The notes under the pieces were generated by a model. That model was not told the DNA's origin. It searched no databases and saw only the letters and a program-made list of their open reading frames with translations. From NCBI RefSeq assembly GCF_010183535.1, contig NC_071331.1, positions 18,972,001 to 19,036,000 on the forward strand: a DNA stretch of 64,000 nucleotides. The letters run 5' to 3'. The position numbers were made by a program, and so were the translations under genes. This DNA is from Caenorhabditis remanei. Lineage: Eukaryota > Nematoda > Chromadorea > Rhabditida > Rhabditidae. Below are positions 1 through 10,521 of this stretch, in pieces (the first letter of the stretch is position 1; each line of letters begins with the position of its first letter).

Positions 1-2375
1 CTGCTCGATGTCATCAATACTTAATCTTAGACGAATTGGCTGTGGATCAGTGAAAATCGGTGAGTTATCATTGACATCCATTACAGTAACCTGGGCAAGT
101 GTCCAATATAAATGTTGATCTGGATTACGAGATCTCGTTTCCACTTGGAGAGAATACATTGCTGTCTTCTCACGGTCCAACTCGTCAGCGGTTACGATGG
201 TGCCACTGAAAAGTTTTTCGGATATCGAAGAACTATTAAAGTGTGTATGCAGAACGCATTTAAGTAATTTCTGTAACAGTAAATTCAAAAATAAACTCAC
301 GCATCATCAATAGCGAATTTGCCTTCCTCATTGCCACCGACAATGTTGAAATACGTCAAATCTTTGGAAGACTCATCACCCAATGAAACCACAACCGTGT
401 TAGCTGGGGTGTTCTCATTGACTTCGGTGACAAATGTTTGGATGGTTTCTTCGGATTCTGGAATTAAAATCGAAAAAAATGGAGCAAAATTGATTGAGCT
501 TGAAGGGAGATACGAAGTTTTGAAGTTTTGGAGCTGAAGATCAGAGACGCAGAGAAGCTAGATGCCCTCTCCGTCTCAAAAATCTTTGCCGATACCAACC
601 TGCACTAGTGACCATAGTCCCTGGAGTCGTAGCCATAGCCAATGGATTCGGCATAAAAGTTTCCATCCCTGGAAGTGGTGCCAACGAACTAAACGTGTGT
701 TGAGATGGATCCATTGCCAGGACAATCACAATAGCCTGAGAGCTTCTGCCACCTCCATCAGTTGCTTCTATTACAACTTGATATCTCTCTCCAGGAGTCA
801 AATGGCCAGTAGCCAGGAGCATATTGGTAGCTGGCTCGTAACGGAATTTGTCTTCGGCTCCGTTGGTTACCTGGAACAAGATTTTATAATGAGACATTTA
901 TTCTGTTTCCCGATAAAACCTGAGCAATAGCATAAGTGACTTGTCCAAATGCTCCGGAATCCACGTCCGTCGCCACCACTCTGACCACATCTCTTTCCTC
1001 TCCATTTGCAGTCGTATTCGCCATATAAATCGGTTGTTCGAATTGTGGAGAATTGTCGTTTACGTCCAAAATGTGGATTGTGATGGTGACGGGTTCACTT
1101 CGACGCGTTGGGATTGTGTTCACCTCGCGGGCTTCAACCTGGAAAAGAGAATTTTGCAGTTTCAGAGAATATATTTGGAAAACATGTGGTGTTATTTGAT
1201 TGGTGGATATGGCCTTAGTTAAGCGACACTCAAAAATGGACAGGCGTGCCGATTTGGAGTGGGCGGAGCTAGTCCAAAAAACAAGTTTCTATAATTTTGA
1301 GGTGCAGTCATTTTTTGAATAACTTTTTTCGTTGTAGAGATTTTCGAAAAGTTATTTTCTGTCCGTCTTATATTAACATAAGTAAAATTTACTGTTTCAT
1401 TCTTATATAAACAAATAATTCTTGTTAACATGTTTGCTGAAATTGGCTCTATTTCGAACTATGTATTTTAAGTTTGCATAGTATCGACTCTGAGTTATCA
1501 CTATTATCAGTTCAGGAACACTTGCCAGAAGGTGTTAAAGACGCATCTAATTTGTTTGAAATGGTCTCAAAGCGTAAAACGTGATTTGCAGTACTTTTCT
1601 GACCTGCCAAGCTCAAAAACACGGCATTTGATCTTTTTGAGACCATTTCGCGAAACCTCCAATAAACTAGATGCACCTTCAACACCCTCGGCACGAGTTC
1701 GCAAACCGATAATACCAGCGATATGGAGCCAAGAAAAAAGCTCGTGGTGTCACATAAAATTTTAGAAAAAAAATCTGTTTCATAATTTCACTAACCTTAA
1801 AATAAAAACTACCGTTCTATTAGTCCTAGTATTTTCAAAACAACTCACATTCAACTGATAGGTCGATGGATTTGGTGGATCCGCATCAATTTTTGGTACA
1901 TTCAAATACACATATCCTCTCTGGTCAACTGCGAAGATAGTTGCTCCGAGACCAGTCAGAATGTATTGATACGTGGCAGGTGGCATTCCAGGTTGCTGAA
2001 AACATTGAAAGGGTTCAGAGAGAGGATACTCAACAAAAGAGTACAATTCTTGAACTCAATATTATAATGAAACTTGAAACAGTGTATTATTTCATTGTTT
2101 CAGGTACAAAAACTTACCAAATCCTCATCATTCACCAAAATCTGCAACGATTCTGATTGACTATTTGGCGAGACCCGAACCGTCGTTCCAATTTCAGCAG
2201 TTTCAGCCAAAAAGCCCTCTGTAGACGAGACTTGAAGTACTGGAGCATGATTTGAGATGATCGGTTGATCCGATATTTGTGGGTCTTGAGTGGAAATTGA
2301 GGGGACCGATGAGGAGAAGGAAATAAGAAAAATGAGGAAAATTGAAGTGGAGGAACGTCGTCGATGCCTCATCAT
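1..2375 (-). CDS. Cadherin-family membrane protein, N-terminal exons (partial)
   Basis: Six exons on the minus strand: 2375-2118, 1995-1849, 1138-920, 870-600, 457-301 and 205-1, continuing beyond the window. All junctions use GT-AG and keep one frame (phases 0,0,0,1,2), giving about 419 residues. The start is the first of two adjacent ATGs (2375, 2372). It is followed by Arg-rich residues and a hydrophobic stretch at about 11-24, which reads as a signal peptide. Extracellular cadherin repeats follow, with the calcium-binding linker motif DVNDNSP at about 160-166 and again at 394-400, DVDSG near 187 and LDRE near 360. Cadherins mediate calcium-dependent adhesion or planar polarity at the cell surface. 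The C-terminal part that would distinguish Fat-, Dachsous-, Flamingo- or protocadherin-like members is outside the window, so no symbol is given. The exon 1 acceptor at 2404 could be a trans-splice site or the end of a long upstream intron. Confidence 0.9.
1515..1700. repeat. Imperfect fold-back element in a cadherin intron
   Basis: The two halves of this stretch are imperfect inverted copies. The left arm contains GAAGGTGTT, GCATCTAATTT and AATGGTCTCAAA. The right arm contains TTTGAGACCATTT, AACTAGATGC and AACACCCTC. It lies within the 710-bp intron 1139-1848, which is much longer than the neighbouring introns (49-142 bp). It is probably a decayed MITE. The open frames on both strands here come from the palindrome and are not genes. 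Confidence 0.6.
2040..2105. repeat. Dispersed repeat copy A (GAAACAGT...ACTGTTTC palindrome)
   Basis: CAATTCTTGAACTCAATA, then AAACTTGAAACAGT, a short AT spacer and a TTTCA-TTGTTTCAGG end. The same order of words occurs at 12970-13035. This copy sits in intron 1 of the cadherin gene. Confidence 0.6.
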
Positions 2376-2403
2376 TCGGTCATGTGATTGTGGATGTTGA
2401 TTA

Positions 2404-2420
2404 CTGGAGAAAATAAAAAT
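2404..2420 (-). promoter_or_regulatory. 3' splice or trans-splice acceptor before the cadherin start
   Basis: On the minus strand a T-rich run ends in TTTTCTCCAG, and the exon starts at 2403, 28 bases before the first ATG at 2375. No good upstream coding exon is seen, so either a spliced-leader site or the end of a very long first intron fits. Confidence 0.45.
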
Positions 2421-4394
2421 AAAATACGAGTTCAAAAATTTGATTGCGGTAACGAGGAAAAAATTGAATATGGCTTATTTCAGGAATTTTTGAAAGTGCA
2501 ATACATTTTTGAAATATTGTGAAAATGAAAATCGAATAGCGAACGACATCCTAACGATAAAAATTACTCAGAGCGAATCTTTGAAACAGTGAGGAAATGT
2601 GAAATGTGAAAGATAGAAATCCAGCAACAAAAGTGAGATAAAAGGATGTTCTCAAAGTTTGGAAAAAAACTGAAACAACAAATTTTAAATTTGAGCATTC
2701 TAAAATTCAAATCCAATTTAAAAATAAACCAATAATCAGTTGACAGTTAAAAATACTCAAACAAAAACGAAAGTTGAAAAGTTGAGACACTAATTTTTAT
2801 ACAAAATATTTAGAACAAACATTCTGCTCTATTTTACAGAAAAATTCAGAAAATTCCGGAAAATTCTGAAATTACAATGGTAATGACGAGACCAGTACAT
2901 ATATATATTTGAGAGTTCTATAACTAATAGTTTTGAAACGGTAAATATGGAAAACAATTTTCAGTAGTAAAGTTCAAATTGTGAAAGAATTTGTAAGAAC
3001 GTTTACAAAAAGTTTAATAATGTAAAATTTAGAAATAAGAGGATTGATAGATTTGAAGAAAAAGTCTTATACGAATTTGATAAAAGTGTGAAATTTAAGA
3101 AGTTGATCCTTTGAAACAGTAATGTTCGCAAATATTTATGATAGATGTGAAGCAAAAATCACGAAAGAATGTCTTCCAAATGCAAACATTTAGATTATAA
3201 CATTTTTAGAAACAGTATTTTTCAAAACTTGTGTTAGAGGAATTCGACAAGTCAAAATGGAAGTTATGGTTATTTTAGTTGTGCAAAAATCAACTGCAAA
3301 TCTAACGGAATATGTTTTTCTTATAAATTTATAAGTGTAATGGTGGAAGCGGTAAAAATTAAATGACAATTATCTCTGTGAGTTGCATAACAACTTTTAT
3401 TATGTTTTAGTTTACAAATTTAACACATGAAACAGTAATTTTTTGAAATAGTGGAAATAAATTATGAAGTCACGAAACTTTGAAACCCCGACAGGACCGT
3501 TAGCTGCTTTGTTGTGAAACAGTAAATTCTTGTACTTTTGCTCCATTAATAATTAGTTACTAAACTTAAAGAATTGAAAGTTGAATTTCCAATAAATCAG
3601 TTTTACAAATTGATACTTAAATTCCAGAAAGTTCTGAAACAGTAAAACTCTCAAAATCAATCAATGAATGGGTATGTGTCACTGACAGAACGGATACAAA
3701 CACTAAATGACCGCAATCAGTGAGATCGAAAGGGGGGTGAGAAGCGTGCTCAAACAAAAAGAATGCAAGTGATATAGAGGTATTTGTAGGGGTGGAATAG
3801 AAGGGGTATCAGTAACATAAGTGATCAGTCAATTGTCAGAGACATCTTAGGTTAGGTTAGAGAGGACAAGTGGTTGGTGGTCATGTTTTTGAAACAAAAG
3901 ACATTGAAATCGAACGAGAGAAGCGTAGAAAAAGTTGTCAAATAGATACACTCAAAAGTGCTGACTCTCTGCTCCCCCAAAATTGTTGTTTTCTCGCTTC
4001 TCCTCTCCGCAGACGTTTTTTTCATTTACCCAAAAAGATGACCATTGTTCTCTGTCATCTCTCGTTACTCTCTCTCTCTCTCCATCCAATACGTGCGTGA
4101 GCACGGTCAAAAGGTAAATATTCGGGAGGAGCGGAGCCTAATGAGTGAAAGAAAACAAAACGATATTTTCTTAGCTTTAGCTTTTCGGAGGAGGAGGGGT
4201 CAATGGTCAATAGAAATGGGAGAGAAAAGACAAAAAAGTTTTGAAGATTAGGTTTCGAATTGACTAAATGGGTTTGAAGGAGAGAGGAGCAAGAGGAGGT
4301 ATTGTTTTGAGTTGGAGGGTATGAACTATTTCTGGAGCAGACAGAATTTGGAATGGGGAAGAAAACAGGAAAGGTGATGTTACAGAATTTAAAT
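2421..4394. other. Gene-free, AT-rich upstream region with GAAACAGT motifs
   Basis: I see no coding exon here. The DNA is AT-rich with repeated TGAAACAGTAA-like words (for example near 3115, 3427, 3515 and 3638). From about 3720 to 4340 base composition changes to purine- or pyrimidine-rich runs such as CTCTCTCTCTC near 4069. This could be promoter or 5' noncoding sequence of the cadherin gene, but nothing shows it directly. Confidence 0.5.
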
Positions 4395-4402
4395 AAAAAT
4401 AC

Positions 4403-4770
4403 CAGACTTGTCAAAAATCGGGCCGGCCCGGGCCGGGCCGAGATTTTTCCTGATTTCGGCCCGGTCGGGCCGGGCCGGGCCGGGCCGAGATTTTTCTTGA
4501 CCGGGCCGGGCCGGGCCGAAATTTCTCTTGGCCCGGTCTGCCCGGATTCAAAAATGGGAACCCGTTTTTACCAAATTTTATTTGAAATTTTTAGAAAAAA
4601 TAGAGTAAAAATGCTTAAATTATCATACATATTCACATTTTTCAGAAAATTTCAAAAAATTCCAAAAAAATTCAAAAACTCAAAATGTTTCAAAACGAGC
4701 CGAGCGGGCCGGGCCGGGCCGGGCCGAGATTTTTCCTGATTTCGGCCCGGCCCGGCCCGTGACAAGTCTG
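4403..4770. mobile_element. hAT-type MITE with (GGGCC)n termini, copy 1
   Basis: The termini are inverted (CAGACTTGTCA at 4403, TGACAAGTCTG ending at 4770) and are flanked by a perfect 8-bp duplication AAAAATAC (4395-4402 and 4771-4778). Inside each end lie runs of GGGCCGGGCC or its complement; the centre is AT-rich. No transposase is encoded. An 8-bp duplication is the hallmark of hAT insertion. Related copies are at 42834-43144 and 52508-52814. The long open frame across it is a by-product of the GC repeat. Confidence 0.88.
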
Positions 4771-4852
4771 AAAAATACTGTTTCAACAGACAGGTTTGTA
4801 AATTTTTAAGAAAGTTAGTTTACTGTATCATTCACCTGACTGAGTTTGAGTA

Positions 4853-5092
4853 CTGAAAGTAAACGCGCTCCACTAGACTTGGAGGCAGATTAAATTTTAA
4901 TTTTCCAATTTGACCGGCATTTTCATACACAGCTTAATCGGTCACCTTTTGAGGCGATTTATGTCACCTTTTCCGCTTTTTTGGACAGTTTTTCGGCAGT
5001 TTTATATTATTTCTATTTTAAAAACTTTTGAATTTATTTTGAATTTCGCGCTAAAATTTTCGCTGATTTTAGCGGAGCGCGTTTAATTTCAG
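4853..5092. mobile_element. TA-flanked MITE with CTGAAA termini
   Basis: Inverted ends CTGAAAGTAAACGCGCTCC (4853 onward) and GGAGCGCGTTTAATTTCAG (ending 5092), each bordered by TA. The 240-bp length, TA duplication and lack of coding sequence fit a Tc1/mariner-type MITE. Confidence 0.75.
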
Positions 5093-5130
5093 TACTCACC
5101 TCCAGACCCCGTGATCAAGCTCACTGATTA

Positions 5131-6702
5131 TCTTTACTATTAACAAACGCAAACGGCTGTATGTTTGTCTGTCTGTCGCCGATCCTACCGCCCTTCCTAC
5201 TGAACCAATTTTCTTCGAACTTGGACCAAAAGATCAGAAATTTCCACCACTCGATGCCCGTCTTTTTCTTTTTTCAAAAATATCAAATTTGACGTCTTCT
5301 GGAGACGATACCGATTTCAACAGTAAAAAGCGTTGAGAAAAGGTGTGTCCCGACAGGGTGGTAGAAAGCTCAACTGTTGACTCGGTGTTTCTTGACTGCA
5401 TTCTTGAGCGCGCACGGCCGCGCGTGTTTGGTGTATCGGTCTACGTAGATGACTCTTACGCATGGGGTGATGAGTTCGTTCCCGCCAGGTCGGAAAAGTT
5501 TTTTGGTTTTTTGTTTTGATAAGAACATAGACAGGCAGTATATGAAAGTTGTAAATAACTTCGTTACAGTCTAGATTTCGTAGATCAAAAGGGCTAACAG
5601 TGATTATGTGGCTAACAGTGGCTGTAAGTGATTATCTGCGCCAATCTTTTGACACTGTTCACACCGCTACGATTCCATCATAATGGGTAATTGAGTTCCA
5701 ACTTTGACGGTGTTCAAAAAATTAGAATCCCACAAAAACCGTGTCAGAAGCTGATGGTAGTTTACAATAAGACTTTTGTCCGCAGCTTCATATCAAAAAC
5801 TCAAAAAAACTGTAAGTACATTTTTTGAAGAAGAGAATAGGAAATCTGAATTTCTAAAAGGGGAATTGACTTTCCGTGCGCCTTGAGAATTCTCTATAAA
5901 TTTGCACCCCGATAGTTTCGATCTGCTCTAAAACTTAAATATAATACTTTAAATGGATTATATTTTTGGAGGTATAGGAAAGCATCCAAATTCCTGAGCT
6001 TCAGTAAAAACATGTTCAAACTGAGGAAAATATAGAAGAACAAATTCCAGCAAAATTATTTCGGTAAAGGTTTTTCAGTCTCAAGCCAAAAAAGACATTC
6101 CCCGTATTTAGCTCAATTAAGTCTGGGACCTCGGATGTCCAGACCATTAAAGAAGCGCCCTAGGCGCTGTTACACCCAGAAGCTTACTATTAGGAGTATA
6201 CTGAATGGAAGAATACTACTCACGAAGAGATGGTGATTTGTGAATAAGGAACTTTGTCGTACCTCGGTTACCTACAAAAAAGTAATAAATTCAAAGATGA
6301 GAGATGAGAGTTTGTTAAAGCACTGTCATAGTTTTCAATACCCAGAGCAGGGAGGTGGCTTTGCCGCCGATCAGTCAAAAATCAAAAATTGATATATCAA
6401 TGATCCCTTCCCCTTTCGAGAAGGAAATCAAAGGAAGAAGATCCCGATTATTAAATTCAAAAACCGTTCTTTCTAAATTCCATATTCCATCAGGAGATTT
6501 TTCAATTGTTCTCTCCCGTAACGGACAGCTCAGCTTACAAAATCTATCAACAGGTGAACGGAAGTTTACGATCCAGAAGTCGGTGACCTTTTAAATGGCC
6601 CGACAGTCTGAATTATTTAGAAAGCGCCGCAGGCGCTGTAAAACTGAGAAGGGTGGTGTAGGGAAGGAGGTTGAGCAGCCGTAGGCTGCGCCAACCGACT
6701 GG
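5131..6702 (+). mobile_element. Non-autonomous Helitron, copy 1
   Basis: It starts with TCTTTACTA right after an A and ends with CTGG right before a T, as expected for Helitron insertion between A and T. Just before the end is the hairpin GCAGCC-GTA-GGCTGC (6675-6689), nine bases ahead of CTGG. Near the 5' end is GTTTGTCTGTCTGTCGCC. Internal GCGCC...GGCGC mini-hairpins recur (near 6150 and 6625). No Rep/helicase frame is visible, so it is non-autonomous. It is clearly related to the element at 7224-9732 (same ends, same GCCGCCGATCA and AGTCTCAAGCCAAAAAA words inside). Confidence 0.82.
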
Positions 6703-7223
6703 TTAATATAAAAACAGACCATTACAAACTGACTGTTTCATAAAATATCTATGTACTAACTGACTAGGTAATTGAAATTTGCGAATAACGAGTTAATAAA
6801 AGTATGACTAGATCTATTCCAAACAGATTTTGTTATAAAAAATACTGTTTCAGTTACTTTTAAAATGTTTTTTCTCTAAAACTGTCCTAATTCTGTTAAA
6901 TTTTTGCAGGTTTTTTCTTAAAGCTTCTTTATCACTGTTTTGGAGAAAATAATCCGTTTATCTTCTATTTCTAAAATTTAATTAGCCGCCACTTTCAAAG
7001 TACTTATTATCTGGACTAGTCTTTGCCTCTTAACCAATAAATTTAAATAGAAATTGAAATTGAAATTTTCACTTTTTCATAAAAATTCGAAGTGTTCGGG
7101 GTAAAAACTTACTATGATTCCTTAAACAGCACTGGCATTTATAAAAGTTTTCAGTTTTGGAATTTCCTTTATTATTTAAATAGTCTTCCGCAAATCTTAT
7201 TCAAAACTTTTACTTTTCGATTA
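6703..7223. other. Spacer between the two Helitrons
   Basis: AT-rich DNA with CTGTTTCA motifs (near 6734 and 6845). No gene, RNA or clear element seen. Confidence 0.6.
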
Positions 7224-7930
7224 TCTTTACTAATAATATTCAGCAGATCCGTTTGTCTGTCCGTCTGTCGCCGACTCTAGCGCCCTATGTACTGAACCGT
7301 TTTTAATGAAATTTACACAGATCGATTGGAAATTTTCCCCGGATGATGCCCGTCTATTTTTTTAGTTAGAAAAGTTCAAAACTAGGTCACTACGTGAAAA
7401 AAACGTGGTTTTCAAGCCTTTCATTGGTTTTCATTTCCAAAATAGGAAAATAGGAGTTCACGGGGAAAACAGTTATAGAATTTTTCATTCTACAAATGAT
7501 TTCATTTCTTCAAATTTTCATAATGTTTTGAAAGGTTTGTACTACAAGTCTTGGGTCAGATCTATTCTGCAAACGTTGACCTGTTTTTTGCTATAAACAG
7601 TTGGATGTGGACGAGACGAGTCAGATGTTGAGGTGCAGGTTAGATAATATTCAACCAATCTGTTGTTTATCTGCTAATAGTAAGGAATCTGACTACTTTC
7701 AGATGATGATTTTCATTCACTCGAAATTTTGAGAAAATTCCAGAAAAAAAAAGGTGGTTTTTTTAAACTTTTAAACTTAGAAATATAAGGAGCCATTACC
7801 GACGAACAGTCAAAAATTCAGGAAGCAGAATTTTTTGGATAAAACCATACTAAACAATCTTGAAAGATTTTGGAGGAGGGACGCGGCATTGCCGCCGATC
7901 AATCAAACACTTAAAAAGATTACTTGAAGT

Positions 7931-8975
7931 TAGAGACCGCAACATTTTTTTCAAACTCATTTTTTTCATAAAAAATCTCCATCCTGGCCTGTTCTTCAGG
8001 TAAATGGAAGTACATTCTTAATTTTTTTCCCTAAAATATTCACAGTCTCCGAAGTTACTTGGAGAAATTCTTTTGTTTTCCTGACCACGCAAAAAATATC
8101 TTCTATTTTCACGTTCAGTCAGTCAAATTTTTTGCAAAATTTAGGAAAGTTCGAACCAGAAACCCTTTGATTAAAACCCCTGCGTGTTATCCACTCAACT
8201 AAATGACCACAAATGTGACGCTGATAATAGGAAAAAATATTTTTGACGATTTTTTGAAATTCAAGAGAATTTTTTTGAAGGATATTCAGCATATTTCGAG
8301 ATAAAACATCAAATATCTAAAATTCGACAGCACGAAATTTTTTGTTTCCAAGTGGATCTAGATCGAAATTTTGCGTAGAATCTGAATCCGTCAAAAAATG
8401 ATGCGTGTTTGACCTTCTTTAACCTAAAATGTCGGGAAAACTGATTTTCTTTCTGAGTCTGTTGTCTTCCGACACAGAGGAAACTACATTTTACAAATCA
8501 ATAAGCTTCAAAATTTTGGGACAGGTACCTGAAGAGATGTCCAAAAAGAATATGTCAGAAAATAGATATGTTATCACAGAAAGTTTTTTGGTGTGATGCC
8601 TCGCAGTTCAGATGGCTCCCAAAAAAATTCGACAGCACGAAAAACGAATTTTCTTTCAAAACATATTAGAGTATGTCCAGGACTATTAGAAACTGTCAAA
8701 AAATGATGCGTGTTCGACCTAGAACAAATTAAACGTGACATTTTTCTGAAAAAAGCAAAACGTTTTTTTCAGTTTTCTGAGAAAACTATACAATTGGGTG
8801 GAAGGAAAGTGTGCTCATCGAATTCTACGTACTCGATTACATAGGGGTAAAAAGTCTTCATTCTGTTTTATCGTACTGGGCTCTCAGAGCAGTCCACCAA
8901 ACATTTCAATAACCTCCCCATGACGTCCCAAGAGAAGAAAATGAAAAACTCCGCCCACGTTCATTGCGGTCCCTA
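7931..8975. mobile_element. hAT-type element with TAGRGACCGCAA ends, copy 1
   Basis: Left end TAGAGACCGCAA, right end the inverse of TAGGGACCGCAA. The 8-bp duplication CTTGAAGT is perfect (7923-7930 and 8976-8983). There is no transposase frame. A second copy in inverted orientation is at 61741-63200 and shares its whole interior, including a tRNA-like module. It interrupts the Helitron at 7224-9732, so it inserted later. Confidence 0.88.
8145..8211 (-). other. tRNA-like module inside the hAT-type element, copy 1
   Basis: On the minus strand TTAGTTGAGTGG resembles a pol III A box, and GGTTCGAAC (8149-8157) resembles a B box, about 40 bases downstream. A candidate anticodon arm lies between. 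Acceptor-stem pairing is not convincing, so this is a tRNA-derived relic and not a functional tRNA. Confidence 0.5.
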
Positions 8976-9732
8976 CTTGAAGTGCATGTTTTGAAGACGT
9001 GAATAGAATAGCGAAAAAACATAGTAGACCAAATTTCAGCAAAATGGTTTTGGTAAAGGTTTCATAGTCTCAAGCCAAAAAAAGACAGTGAAAAACACCC
9101 AGAAGCCTACTAGGAGTATTCTGAATGAAAAAATACTACTCAAGAAGTGATGGTGATTTGTGAATAAGGAAGTCGAAACTTAAAATGGATATTTGAAAGA
9201 TCACTCGCCTCTTGAAGAGGGAATTTAACTGTTCGCTACCGGAACAGGCTGCCTTAGTTAACAGAGTTGAGCGGAATGTGGTTTTTGAAATGCCAGAATG
9301 CGGAAGGCAGAATAAGAAGTCATATTTCAGAAGACGATTTTGTTTTTATTTTGTTGTGAAAAGCTTTTTTGAAAAAACCGATAGCCTCGGTGCAAAAAAT
9401 CTCAGTAAATTCGAGTAAGCCAACTAATTTTTCAAGCTGATATTCTCTAAGCAGAGGAAAAATTCTTAAAATGACGAAAAGCGAAAATAGGAAAATTGTT
9501 GGCGGAAAGAAGAAAGTGGAAGGCGGAAAGAAAAAAGTGAATAATTCCGCTCGCCTCTCTTAGTTAACAAAAACTACCGACAAGTGAAGACGTTTTACGA
9601 TCCAGGAGTAGCAGAGAATTCTGAGGCCTCGATAGTCGGAACTATTTGAGAAGCGCCGCAGGCGCTGTAACACCCAGAAGGGTGGTGTAGAGAAGGAGGT
9701 TGAGCAGCCGTTAGGCTGCGTTAACCGACTGG

Positions 9733-10115
9733 TAATAAATATATTGCTTGTTCATGAGCCTTATGCTTATTTTTTAAAATCAAAACTTCTCTGTTTCACT
9801 GATTTGATGTTAATTTTGAAAGAAAAATTATTCTAGTAAAGGTACTATAATGAATGCCAAAAACTGGTTAAAAATTATTTCACTGTTTCATGAATTCTAT
9901 AGGTCTGTGGAGATTTTAAAAGTTTACTTTATCCATATTTGACGTGAAATTTGTTTAACTCTTCTAATAGATTCTAGTTTTTGTGAAAAGACAAGTTAAA
10001 CAAAACGTTTGGTATAAAACTCACTGTTTTACAGAATATTATCTTGACACGTTAGTTTCTCATTTGAATCTGATGAATGCTTATTTCAATCAGTAAGTTT
10101 CTGTAATTTTATTGA
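9733..10115. other. Gene-free spacer
   Basis: AT-rich DNA with CTGTTTCA-type words (near 9790, 9883 and 10023). No gene or element recognised. Confidence 0.55.
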
Positions 10116-10123
10116 ACGATGTA

Positions 10124-10513
10124 TAGGGATGTTAAAAATGCGTTTTACGGTAACCTTCGCCTTTTTCATTTTCGCCGACGGCGATATTCGCCGCTTCAAT
10201 TTCAGGCGAAGGCGGCCTTCGCCTTTTTCATTTCCGGCGAAGGCCGCCTTCGCCTGTTTTTAAAACGCAACGTTTTGACGCGTTTCATTTCCCAGTGGTA
10301 AAAAATGCAGTTTTTTCTAATTTTGTGTAGAAATTAATTTCAAAAAGCGTAAAAAAATACTTGCCGAAAAATGAAAAGCGGTAATGAAAACCTGCGAGAA
10401 AAAAACTAAACAGGCGAAAATCGCCTGTCTTAGAAATGAATACGGCATTTTTCGCCTGATTGGGAAATGAAGCAGGCGCAGCGTGAAGGCGAAGGCCGCC
10501 CGCAACATCCCTA
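10124..10513. mobile_element. hAT-type MITE with (CGCCTTCGCC) termini
   Basis: Inverted ends TAGGGATGTT (10124) and AACATCCCTA (10513) with a perfect 8-bp duplication ACGATGTA (10116-10123 and 10514-10521). Subterminal DNA is built of CGCCTTCGCC, GGCGAAGGC and related self-complementary words. It is 390 bp long with no transposase. The short open frames here follow from the repeat. Confidence 0.88.
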
Positions 10514-10521
10514 ACGATGTA

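Larger units (their letters stand above)
7224..9732 (+). mobile_element. Non-autonomous Helitron, copy 2, split by a hAT-type insert
   Basis: It begins A|TCTTTACTA and ends CTGG|T, with the terminal hairpin GCAGCC-GTTA-GGCTGC at 9704-9719. GTTTGTCTGTCCGTCTGTCGCC lies close to the 5' end. After removing the 1,045-bp insert at 7931-8975 and its 8-bp duplication, about 1,456 bp remain, close to the 1,572 bp of copy 1. It carries no helicase. Confidence 0.82.

Noticed and set aside
1512..1765. Overlapping frames on both strands
   Set aside because: They arise from the fold-back repeat inside the cadherin intron.
3845..3865. Telomere-like TTAGGTTAGGTTAG
   Set aside because: Two to three copies only and not the nematode TTAGGC repeat.
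4353..4739. 128-codon frame rich in Gly, Pro, Ala and Arg
   Set aside because: It runs across the (GGGCC)n MITE with its perfect target duplication; composition reflects the repeat.
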